Shown here one piece after another: positions 9,175 to 16,997 of a stretch of DNA of 64,000 bases; position 1 is the first letter of the stretch, and the number at the start of each line of letters is the position of its first letter. Source of the stretch: Sphingomonas sanxanigenens DSM 19645 = NX02 (GTDB lineage: Bacteria; Pseudomonadota; Alphaproteobacteria; Sphingomonadales; Sphingomonadaceae); assembly GCF_000512205.2 (NCBI RefSeq), contig NZ_CP006644.1:4788501-4852500 (forward strand), given 5' to 3'. A program made the position numbers and the translations under genes. The notes beneath the pieces were generated by a model. The model did no database searches, was not told the DNA's origin, and worked only from the letters and a program-made list of their open reading frames with translations.

Positions 9175-9735
9175 ATGACCGACGCCACCGCCGTGCAGGA
9201 CGGCACCCGCGAGATCCTCGACTATTGGCTGCGCGAGGTCGGCGCCGCGGGCTGGTGGAAGCGGTCGGATGCGACCGACGCCACGATTACCGAGCGCTTC
9301 GAGCCGCTGTGGAAGGCGTGGCGCTCCCGCACCGCCGCCAGCTTCCTCGGCTCGGCGGAAGAGGCGCTGGCGGGCGTGATCCTGTTCGACCAGTTCTCGC
9401 GCAACATCTTCCGCGGCCATGCCGACGCCTTTTCGACCGATGCGCTGGCCATCGCCATCGCCCGCGGCGCGATCGACAAGGGCTATGACGACGCCGTCGG
9501 CGCGGACGAACGCATCTTCTTCTACCTGCCCTTCCAACACAGCGAGGCGATCGGGGACCAGCAGCGCTCGATCGCGCTGTTCACCGCGCTGGGGCAGGAC
9601 GAGCCGCTCGCATTCGCCCGCAAGCATCACGACGTCATCGCCCGCTTCGGCCGCTTTCCCCGCCGCAACGCCGTGCTCGGCCGCCACGACCGCCCCGGCG
9701 AGGCCGAGGCCGCGACCGAAGGCGCCGACTGGTAG
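9175..9735 (+). CDS. DUF924 family protein
   Basis: 186 residues. The hallmarks of DUF924 are all seen: ILDYWLREVG with a WWKR segment near the N-terminus, LILFDQFSRNIFRG-type sequence (here VILFDQFSRNIFRG), YLPFQHSE, and the C-terminal FGRFPRRNAVLGR. The fold is an all-helical TPR-like bundle; the function is unknown. ATG at 9175 is preceded by GGAGCAGG. The next gene begins 5 bp after its stop, suggesting one transcript. Confidence 0.88.
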   Translation: MTDATAVQDGTREILDYWLREVGAAGWWKRSDATDATITERFEPLWKAWRSRTAASFLGSAEEALAGVILFDQFSRNIFRGHADAFSTDALAIAIARGAIDKGYDDAVGADERIFFYLPFQHSEAIGDQQRSIALFTALGQDEPLAFARKHHDVIARFGRFPRRNAVLGRHDRPGEAEAATEGADW

Positions 9736-9739
9736 GCCG

Positions 9740-9940
9740 ATGGCACTCGTCACCATCGCCGAGTTCACCGACCCGATCGGCGCCGGCATCCTCCGGGACC
9801 GGCTCGCCGCCGCTGGCATCGAGGCGCTGGTCTTCGACGGAGCGACCGCCAGCCTCGGGCTCGGCTGGATCATGCCCGCGCGCCTGATGGTCGATGCCGA
9901 GGACGAGGACGCAGCCCGCGCACTGCTCGGCGGCGACTAG
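9740..9940 (+). CDS. DUF2007-type small putative signal-transducing protein
   Basis: A 66-residue protein beginning MALVTIAEFTDPIGAGILRD and ending in an acidic EDEDAARALLGGD tail. The order beta strand, helix (LRDRLAAAGIEALV), beta strand, helix is that of the small DUF2007 (PII-like ferredoxin-fold) proteins, often annotated as putative signal-transducing proteins. It lies 5 bp after the DUF924 gene and about 320 bp before glnK. Molecular role unknown. Confidence 0.75.
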   Translation: MALVTIAEFTDPIGAGILRDRLAAAGIEALVFDGATASLGLGWIMPARLMVDAEDEDAARALLGGD

Positions 9941-10100
9941 GCCGACGCATCTGGTTGGCGCCGCGCGCGCGGCGGTGCACCCGGAATACGCGGTCTTGCG
10001 CCGCGCTGCGGCGGGCATGCCGGGCCGTCGTGGCATTCGACGGGCTGCGACAAAAATGCTCGGCTTATGGGCAGGTGCCGCAACGCAACTGCAACAAAAC

Positions 10101-10117
10101 TGCCCAAATTTTGAGCA
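10101..10117. promoter_or_regulatory. Candidate NtrC binding site upstream of glnK
   Basis: TGCCCAAATTTTGAGCA is a near-palindrome with TGC-N11-GCA ends and an AT-rich centre, matching the general NtrC enhancer pattern. It lies about 95 bp upstream of the sigma-54 promoter element, a normal distance for an NtrC enhancer. It falls in a locally AT-rich patch inside otherwise GC-rich sequence. Assigned from pattern and context only. Confidence 0.6.
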
Positions 10118-10139
10118 GTTTTTCGCATCTGCACAATGA

Positions 10140-10598
<459 letters not shown>

Positions 10599-10614
10599 GA
10601 CAGAAGGGGGAAAG

Positions 10615-12042
10615 ATGAAGCTCTCACACAAGATGGCATTGGCGGCGGGAGGCCTGATGGCCGGTCTCGCGGCGCTTCCGTCGGCGGCGCTCGCCGCGAC
10701 CGGCCCGATCAAGGCGCCTGACGCCGCCGCGATGGCAGGCATGGTCGACAAGGGCGACACCACCTGGATGCTGGTCTCGGCCGTGCTGGTGCTGATGATG
10801 TCGATTCCGGGCCTTGCGCTGTTCTACGGCGGCCTCGTTCGCACCAAGAACATGCTGTCGATCCTGATGCAGGTGCTGACGATCGTGTCGGTCGCCTCGC
10901 TCGTGTGGGTCTGCTGGGGCTACAGCCTCGCCTTCACCAGCGGCAACGAGTTCATCGGCGGTCTGTCCAAGGCCTTCCTCAAGGGCGTCGATGGCACCAC
11001 CTTCGCCGCCACCTTCTCGAACAACGTCTACATTCCCGAACTCGCCTTCGTCGTCTTCCAGATGACCTTCGCCTGCATTACGCCGGCGCTGATCGTCGGC
11101 GCGTTCGCCGAGCGCGTGAAGTTCACGCCGCTGATCCTGTTCGTCGTCGCCTGGCTGACCATCGTCTATTTCCCGATGGCGCATATGGTTTGGTACTGGG
11201 CGGGCCCGGACTTCCTCGTCGATGCGCCGACCGATTACGGCATGCTGTGGGGCTGGGGCGCGCTCGACTTCGCTGGCGGCACCGTCGTCCACATCAATGC
11301 GGGTATCGCCGGCCTCGCGGGCTGCCTCGTGATCGGCAAGCGCATCGGCTACAAGGCCGAGCCGATGCCGCCGCACTCGCTGACCATGACCATGATCGGC
11401 GCCTCGCTGCTGTGGGTGGGCTGGTTCGGCTTCAACGCCGGTTCCAACCTGGAAGCGAACGGCGTCACCGCGGTCGCCTTCATCAACACCTTCGTCGCCA
11501 CCGCTGCCGCGACCGTCGCCTGGGCCGTGATCGAGCAGATCGTCCACAAGAAGCCTTCGCTGCTGGGCGCCGCCACCGGCGCGGTCGCCGGTCTCGTCGC
11601 GATCACCCCGGCCGCCGGCCTGGGCGCGCCGATGACCTCGATCGTACTCGGCATGGTCGCCTCGATCGTCTGCTTCTTCTTCGTCACCACGGTGAAGAAC
11701 AAGCTGGGCTATGACGACTCGCTCGACGTGTTCGGCGTCCACTGCGTCGGCGGTATCGTCGGCGCGATCGGCACCGGCATCGTCGCCTCGCCCGCACTCG
11801 GCGGCCAGGGGGTGTTCGACTACACCGTGTTCCCGGCGACGTTCGATGCCGCCAGCTACGACATCGGCAAGCAGGTTCTCACCCAGATCAAGGCGGTCGC
11901 GGTCACGCTCGTCTTCTCCGGCGTGGTTTCCTACCTGCTCTTCACCATCCTCAAATACACGACGGGCATCCGCCCCTCGGCCGAAGTCGAGCAGGAAGGC
12001 CTCGACATCGCCGAGCATGGCGAGCGTGCCTACAACTACTGA
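10615..12042 (+). CDS. amtB: Ammonium transporter
   Basis: 475 residues of the Amt/Mep/Rh family, a trimeric channel for ammonium uptake. An N-terminal signal sequence (MKLSHKMALAAGG to about ALAA) precedes 11 predicted membrane helices. Characteristic segments include GLALFYGGLVRTKNML, AFAERVKF, HMVWYW, GALDFAGGTVVHINAG with the pore histidine, WFGFNAGSNLEA, and the second conserved histidine in DVFGVHCVGGIVGA. GGGGGAAAG just upstream of ATG is the ribosome site. It is cotranscribed with glnK and ends before a strong terminator. Confidence 0.95.
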   Translation: MKLSHKMALAAGGLMAGLAALPSAALAATGPIKAPDAAAMAGMVDKGDTTWMLVSAVLVLMMSIPGLALFYGGLVRTKNMLSILMQVLTIVSVASLVWVCWGYSLAFTSGNEFIGGLSKAFLKGVDGTTFAATFSNNVYIPELAFVVFQMTFACITPALIVGAFAERVKFTPLILFVVAWLTIVYFPMAHMVWYWAGPDFLVDAPTDYGMLWGWGALDFAGGTVVHINAGIAGLAGCLVIGKRIGYKAEPMPPHSLTMTMIGASLLWVGWFGFNAGSNLEANGVTAVAFINTFVATAAATVAWAVIEQIVHKKPSLLGAATGAVAGLVAITPAAGLGAPMTSIVLGMVASIVCFFFVTTVKNKLGYDDSLDVFGVHCVGGIVGAIGTGIVASPALGGQGVFDYTVFPATFDAASYDIGKQVLTQIKAVAVTLVFSGVVSYLLFTILKYTTGIRPSAEVEQEGLDIAEHGERAYNY

Positions 12043-12098
12043 TCGGATCGGGGGGCGGCCGATCCGCCCCCCCACATAGGTTCCTCCTGCGGACCACT

Positions 12099-12130
12099 GG
12101 CCGGTGCGGCAACGCACCGGCCATTTTTTT
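12099..12130 (+). terminator. Rho-independent terminator of glnK-amtB
   Basis: GGCCGGTGCG, loop GCAA, CGCACCGGCC is a perfect 10-bp stem followed by A and seven T residues. It lies 57 bp after the amtB stop. Confidence 0.93.
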
Positions 12131-12201
12131 GTGCGCCGTTCCAGGCCCCGATCCTCCGGCCCACCTTGGCAAGCGCGCGCCGCCGCGCGACAAGCGCCGC
12201 C

Positions 12202-13014
12202 ATGTCCACCACCCCCGCCGTGCCCACCACCCCCACCATGTCCAGCCTGCCGATCTTCGTGCGCCTCGCCGGGCGGCCGGTCATCCTGCTCGGCAGCGGC
12301 GACGCCGCGGCGGCGAAGCGGCGGCTGCTGGAGCGTGCGGGTGCCGCCATCGTCGATGAGCGCGCCACCGCCGCGCTGGCGATCGTCGCGATCGAGGAGG
12401 ATGCGGAGGCCGCCGCCGCAATCGCGCGGCTGAAGGCGCGCGGCATTCTCGTCAATGCGGTCGATCGCGCCGCCGACTGCGATTTCACCTTGCCCGCGAT
12501 CGTCGACCGTTCGCCGGTGCTGATTGCGATCGGCACCGGCGGCGCCTCGGCCGGGCTCGCCAAGGCGCTGCGCCAGCGGCTGGAGGCGCTGCTGCCCGCG
12601 CGGCTCGGCGCCATCGCCACCGGCCTCGCTGCCGCCCGCACGGCGATGCGCGCGCGCTGGCCCGAACCCGCGATGCGCCGCCGCGCGATCGACGCCGCGC
12701 TCGACGCCGGCGGCCCGCTCGATCCGTTCGCGGCCCATCCGGAGGATGCGGTTCCGACGTGGCTCGCTCGCGCGGGGCCGGTCGATGCCGCCACCCGCCT
12801 CGTCGCCCTCACCCTCGCCTCGCCCGATCCCGACGCGCTCACCCTGCGCCAGGCGCGGCTGCTGGCGCAGGCGGATACGCTGTTCCACACCCCCGCCGTG
12901 CCGCGCGCGATCCTCGATCGCGCCCGCGCCGATGCGGTGCGGGTCGCAGCCGAAACGCCCCCCGATGCGTTGCCCCCCGGGCTCGCGCTGTTCGTGACGA
13001 TGGAGATGCAATGA
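12202..13014 (+). CDS. Precorrin-2 dehydrogenase/sirohydrochlorin ferrochelatase-like (CysG N-terminal module)
   Basis: About 270 residues. The first ~200 match the CysG N-terminal half: LPIFVRLAGRPVILLGSGDA is the NAD-binding start, KRRLLERAGA follows, and DFTLPAIVDRSPVLIAIGTGG is the conserved dehydrogenase/ferrochelatase core. This module oxidises precorrin-2 and inserts iron to make siroheme. The last ~50 residues (DPDALTLRQARLLAQAD, then ILDRARADAVRV) resemble only the opening of a uroporphyrinogen-III methyltransferase domain, which then stops. Starts at 12202 and 12238 are both possible; 12238 (MSSLPIF) fits the family best, but neither has a ribosome site. It overlaps the next gene by 4 nt. 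Confidence 0.8.
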   Translation: MSTTPAVPTTPTMSSLPIFVRLAGRPVILLGSGDAAAAKRRLLERAGAAIVDERATAALAIVAIEEDAEAAAAIARLKARGILVNAVDRAADCDFTLPAIVDRSPVLIAIGTGGASAGLAKALRQRLEALLPARLGAIATGLAAARTAMRARWPEPAMRRRAIDAALDAGGPLDPFAAHPEDAVPTWLARAGPVDAATRLVALTLASPDPDALTLRQARLLAQADTLFHTPAVPRAILDRARADAVRVAAETPPDALPPGLALFVTMEMQ

Positions 13015-13967
13015 GGGCGTTCGGCAATGTGCTGCAGGGGGATCATGCCTCGCACGTGTCGCTGGAGGAGGCGCTGGCGCAGACCGGGGTCGCGCCGCTC
13101 GTCTGGCTGCACCTCGACGCCAACGATCCCGAATGCATCGCGTGGCTGGAGCACCAGTCCTGCCTCAACCCGATCGTCATCGCCGCGCTGGTCGCCACCG
13201 AAACGCGCCCGCGCGCCGAGGCGATCGAGGGTGGCGCGCTGATCAACTTGCGCGGCCTCGCCGAAAACCCCGAGATGATCGACGACAGCCTCGCCTCGAT
13301 CCGGATCTGGGCGGAGAAGGGCCGGGTGATCTCGGTGTTCCGCCACCGCCTCACCGCCATGCCCAAGGTGGAGGCGAAGATGATCGCCGGCCGGCTGCGC
13401 GACCCCGGAGACCTCATCGCCGCCATCGCCGTCGCGATCACCGAACAGCTCGATCCCGACGTCGCCGGGCTCGGCGACGCGCTCGACGATTGCGAGGAGG
13501 GGCTGGACGGCCAGCGGCTCTACGCGCTGCGCCGCACCATTTCCCGCGTGCGATCGCAGTCGATCGGCTATCGCCGCTTCGTCTCGCCGCAGCGCGACGC
13601 GCTCGAGCGGCTGTCAGCGCTCCACGCCGACTGGCTGGCCGACGACGATCGCCTCCACCTCAAGGAAGCCGCCGACCGCGCCGCGCGCATGGCGGAAGAA
13701 TTGGAAGCGGTGCGCGAACGCGCCGCGCTGATGCACGAGCAGGTGATGGACCTGCGCGCGGAGCAGCTCGACACGCGCGCGCTGCTGATCTCGGTGGTCG
13801 CGCTGGTCTTCCTGCCGCTGACCTTCGTCACCGGGCTGCTCGGCATGAATGTGGAGGGCATTCCCTTCGCGCACGAACCCTGGGCGTTCCAGGGCGTGCT
13901 GTGGGTGTGCGTGGCGATCGCGGTGGCCATCACCGGCTATTTCCTGCGCGCGCACTGGTTCCGGTGA
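13011..13967 (+). CDS. CorA-like/ZntB-type divalent metal transporter
   Basis: 318 residues. A large N-terminal cytoplasmic domain with a long helical region (LKEAADRAARMAEELEAVRE) leads to two C-terminal membrane helices. The signature GMN sits at the end of the first helix in TGLLGMNVEG. The loop after it (VEGIPF) and overall similarity point to the zinc-transporting ZntB branch rather than magnesium CorA. ATG overlaps the previous TGA (ATGA), and its own TGA overlaps the next GTG, so three genes are translationally coupled. Metal specificity is inferred, not shown. Confidence 0.88.
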   Translation: MRAFGNVLQGDHASHVSLEEALAQTGVAPLVWLHLDANDPECIAWLEHQSCLNPIVIAALVATETRPRAEAIEGGALINLRGLAENPEMIDDSLASIRIWAEKGRVISVFRHRLTAMPKVEAKMIAGRLRDPGDLIAAIAVAITEQLDPDVAGLGDALDDCEEGLDGQRLYALRRTISRVRSQSIGYRRFVSPQRDALERLSALHADWLADDDRLHLKEAADRAARMAEELEAVRERAALMHEQVMDLRAEQLDTRALLISVVALVFLPLTFVTGLLGMNVEGIPFAHEPWAFQGVLWVCVAIAVAITGYFLRAHWFR

Positions 13968-14284
13968 GCCGCCGCCGCGCCGGCCCGCCGGAGCCCGCGC
14001 AACCGCCCGCGCCCGAGAGCTGCTTCCTGTGCGGCCGCCCGCTGGGCCGGCGGGTGGAACGGCATCACCCGGTGCCGAAGAGCCGCGGCGGCCGCACGAC
14101 CGTGCCGGTCCATCCGATCTGCCACAACGCGATCCACGCCGCGCTGGGCAACACGCTGCTCGAACGCACGCATTTCACTGCGGAAGCGTTGTGCGCCAAT
14201 CCCGAGATCGCGCGCTTCGTCGCCTGGGTGCGCGGCAAGCCGCCGGACTTTCACGCGCCGACGCGCGGACGCCGGGCGCGCTGA
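13964..14284 (+). CDS. Small HNH-type nuclease-like protein
   Basis: 106 residues, starting at GTG overlapping the previous stop (GTGA). A zinc-knuckle-like CFLCGRPL is followed by ERHHPVPKSRGG and VHPICHNAIHAAL, which gives the HH...N...H/C arrangement of compact HNH domains. The ends are Arg/Pro-rich. The natural substrate is unknown; such stand-alone HNH proteins occur widely in sphingomonads. It is coupled to the metal transporter gene, but no functional link is evident. Confidence 0.7.
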   Translation: MSRRRAGPPEPAQPPAPESCFLCGRPLGRRVERHHPVPKSRGGRTTVPVHPICHNAIHAALGNTLLERTHFTAEALCANPEIARFVAWVRGKPPDFHAPTRGRRAR

Positions 14285-14334
14285 TCGGCGCATGCCGTCC
14301 CGCCCGGTCAGCGACCGACCGGGAGAGAATGCGC

Positions 14335-15204
14335 TCAGCCCCGCAGCACCCGCCCGGCGACCGCATCCAGCCGGGCGACCAGCGCCGGGTCGCGCGCGTC
14401 GGGCGCGGTGATCAGCGCGAAATCGAGCGCCGCGTCGATCGGCGACGCCTCGCGCTCCGTCGGCAGCGCCAGCGCGATCTCCCGCACCATCGCCCGCGCG
14501 GCCCGGGCGTTGCCCGCCATCACCTTCATCACCGATGCGACGTCGACATGGTCCTCGCCCTCGCGCCAGCAATCATAGTCGGTGACCATGCCGACCAGCG
14601 CGTAGGGCAGCTCCGCCTCGCGCGCGAGCTTGGCCTCGGGCATCGCGGTCATGCCGATCAGGTCGCAATTCCAGCTCCGGTAGAGATGGCTTTCCGCCCG
14701 CGTCGAGAATTGCGGGCCCTCGATCGTGATGTGGGTGCCGCCTTCGGCCACCACCGCGCCGGCGCCGCGCGCGGCCGCGACCGCGAACCCGGCGAGACGC
14801 GGGCAGACCGGATCCGCCATCGAGACATGCGCGACCATGCCCGATCCGAAGAAGCTCGGCTGGCGCAGCCAGGTGCGGTCGATCAGCTGGTCGGGCACCG
14901 CGAACATGCCCGGCGCCAGATGCTCGCGCAGCGAGCCGACCGCGGAGACCGAAAGGATGTCGGTACAGCCGGCGCGCTTCAGCGCGTCGATATTGGCGCG
15001 ATAGTTGATCTCGCTGGGCGACAGGCGATGGCCGCGGCCGTGGCGCGGCAGGAAGATCAGGGTCACGTCGCCGATGCGGCCCTTGAGCAAGGCGTCGGAA
15101 GGCTTGCCCCACGGCGTCTCCACCTCGATCCACTGCTGGTCCTCCAGCGCGTCGATCGCATAGAGCCCCGATCCCCCGATCACGCCCAGCGTCCAGCCGC
15201 CCAT
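14335..15204 (-). CDS. mtnP: S-methyl-5'-thioadenosine phosphorylase
   Basis: 289 residues of the purine nucleoside phosphorylase family that phosphorolyses methylthioadenosine from polyamine and homoserine-lactone synthesis. Seen are LGVIGGSGLY at the N-terminus, PWGKPSDALL with the phosphate-binding serine, FLPRHGRGHRLSPSEINYRAN, and NCDLIGMTAMPEAKLAREAE, which carry the substrate-binding residues. No other methionine-salvage gene is adjacent. It is convergent with the HNH gene and lies 77 bp downstream of an APC permease gene on the same strand. Confidence 0.93.
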   Translation of the reverse strand: MGGWTLGVIGGSGLYAIDALEDQQWIEVETPWGKPSDALLKGRIGDVTLIFLPRHGRGHRLSPSEINYRANIDALKRAGCTDILSVSAVGSLREHLAPGMFAVPDQLIDRTWLRQPSFFGSGMVAHVSMADPVCPRLAGFAVAAARGAGAVVAEGGTHITIEGPQFSTRAESHLYRSWNCDLIGMTAMPEAKLAREAELPYALVGMVTDYDCWREGEDHVDVASVMKVMAGNARAARAMVREIALALPTEREASPIDAALDFALITAPDARDPALVARLDAVAGRVLRG

Positions 15205-15281
15205 CGCTTACCCTTCCTTGTCGCAGCGCCCGCCGGGGACGCGAAACCCGCCCCATGCGGCGCCCGCATGACAGGCGCAAG

Positions 15282-16724
15282 TCAGCCGCGGGCGAGGCTG
15301 CGCCGCATCCCGTAAGCGAAATAAACGATCAGCCCGAGGACGGTCCAGACCAGGAACGAGATCTGCGTGAGCCGCGAAAGGCTGACGAACAGATAAAGAC
15401 AGCCACCGATCGCCCCCAGCCCGACCACCCAATGCGCCGGCGTGCGGAACGGCCGCCGCGCATCCGGCGCGCGCTTGCGCAGGATCAGCATGCACAGGGC
15501 GACCGCGATGAACGCGCACAAGGTGCCCGAATTGGCGAGCGCGGCGATCTGGTCCAGCGGCACCAGCCCGGCGAAGATGCTGACGAACAGCGCGGTCAGC
15601 GCGGTGATGCGCACCGGCGTGCCGCGCCGGGAGATCTTCGCCAGCGCCGGCGGCAGGAAACCATCGCGCGCGACCACCAGGAAGATGCGGCTCTGGCCGT
15701 AGAGGAAGGCGAGCAGCACGGTGGGCAGCGCGATGACCGCCGCCGCGCCGACGATACGCGCGACGCCGGGTGCCTCGATGTTGCGCAGGATCAGCGCCAG
15801 CGGCTCGGGGCTGGCGGAAAAGTCGGCGAAATAGACGGCCCCCACCGCGGCGGCGGAAACGACGACGTAGATCAACGTGCAGACGAGCATCGATCCGACG
15901 ATGCCGATCGCCAGGTCGCGCTCGGGATTCTTGGCCTCCTCCGCCGCGGTGGAGATCGCGTCGAAGCCGTAGAAGGCGAAGAAGATGATCGCCGCCGCCG
16001 CCATCACCCCGCGCTCCACCCCGTCCGCACCCATCGTCTTGCCGAAGCCGAACGGCATGAAGGGTTCGAGATTGGCGGCGTCGAAATGCGGCAGCGCCAC
16101 GAACACGAACAGCGCCAGCGTCGCGATCTTGATGGCCACCAATACGGTGTTGAGCCAGGCGCTCTCCCGCGTGCCCAGCATCAGCATGCCGGCGACGATG
16201 CCGATGATGACGATCGCCGGCACGTTGACGCCCATCGAGACGAGCTGGAAGCTGCCGTCGAACAGATGCCCGCTGAACACCGGGCCGTGGGTCAGCATAT
16301 CCGGTGGTGCAACGCCCAGCCCGCGCAGGAAGCCCACCGCATAGCCCGACCAGCCGACCGCGACGGTGGAGACGACCAGCGAATATTCGAGGATCAGGCT
16401 CCACCCGACCACCCAGGCGAACACCTCGCCCAGCACCGCATAGCTATAGGTATAGGCGCTGCCAGCCGCGGGCATCATCGTCGCCATCTCGGCGTAGGCG
16501 AGCGCGGCGCAGGCGCAGATCGCGCCGGCGATCGCGAAGCTCAGCAGCACCGCCGGCCCCGCCTTGCCGGCACCGACGCCGATCAATGTAAGGATGCCGG
16601 TGCCGACGATCGCGCCCACCCCCAGCGCCATCAGATGCGGCCACCCCAGCGTTCGCGCCATCCGATGCTCGGGCGGACGATCCTCTGCAGCGATGATGGT
16701 CTTGCGGCGAAGCATGGCAGTCAT
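15282..16724 (-). CDS. APC-superfamily amino acid permease
   Basis: 480 residues with about 12 hydrophobic helices. The APC signature GVGAIVGTGILTLIG opens the first helix. The TM3 region is AYAEMATMMPAAGSAYTYSY, and ISTAAEEAKNPERDLAIGI follows in the central loop. This is the pattern of the cationic-amino-acid/YfnA-like subgroup. It is probably an inner-membrane amino acid importer; the substrate cannot be read. The start at MTAMLRR could equally be MLRRKT three codons in. The ~270 bp upstream, shared with the divergent sulfotransferase gene, contains a palindromic repeat. Confidence 0.87.
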   Translation of the reverse strand: MTAMLRRKTIIAAEDRPPEHRMARTLGWPHLMALGVGAIVGTGILTLIGVGAGKAGPAVLLSFAIAGAICACAALAYAEMATMMPAAGSAYTYSYAVLGEVFAWVVGWSLILEYSLVVSTVAVGWSGYAVGFLRGLGVAPPDMLTHGPVFSGHLFDGSFQLVSMGVNVPAIVIIGIVAGMLMLGTRESAWLNTVLVAIKIATLALFVFVALPHFDAANLEPFMPFGFGKTMGADGVERGVMAAAAIIFFAFYGFDAISTAAEEAKNPERDLAIGIVGSMLVCTLIYVVVSAAAVGAVYFADFSASPEPLALILRNIEAPGVARIVGAAAVIALPTVLLAFLYGQSRIFLVVARDGFLPPALAKISRRGTPVRITALTALFVSIFAGLVPLDQIAALANSGTLCAFIAVALCMLILRKRAPDARRPFRTPAHWVVGLGAIGGCLYLFVSLSRLTQISFLVWTVLGLIVYFAYGMRRSLARG

Positions 16725-16832
16725 GGGCGCATCCGGTTGCGATTGGGTCGCGGACGCTGGACGTCGGCGATGGCAGCGTCAAGCGCGCGCACCAACGGAG
16801 CCCCCCACGGGCAGCGCGAACCGCTCGGCACT

Positions 16833-16917
16833 AATTTCGGGGACACAATGCGAAATAGGCATGGGATAGGCGCAGGGCGGGCGATGAGCGGATAATTTAG
16901 TATTATGTCCCTGCAAT
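16833..16917. repeat. Uninterrupted REP-like palindrome (TGTCCCC family)
   Basis: Two inverted copies of a ~24-bp unit are separated by about 37 bp: 16833-16856 contains TTTCGGGGACACAATGCG, and 16894-16917 contains AATTTAGTATTATGTCCC. The same unit occurs twice more, at 21518-21540 and 22961-22984. The shared consensus is roughly ATTTmGTATTrTGTCCCCGAA. It sits between two divergent genes. Confidence 0.75.
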
Positions 16918-16997
16918 ATGGATGTCGCCGCAATTGTGGGGATGAGGCGGTCCGACGCGCGGTTGACCTTGCCCCCGCGCAATGTTTCACCTGCGCG

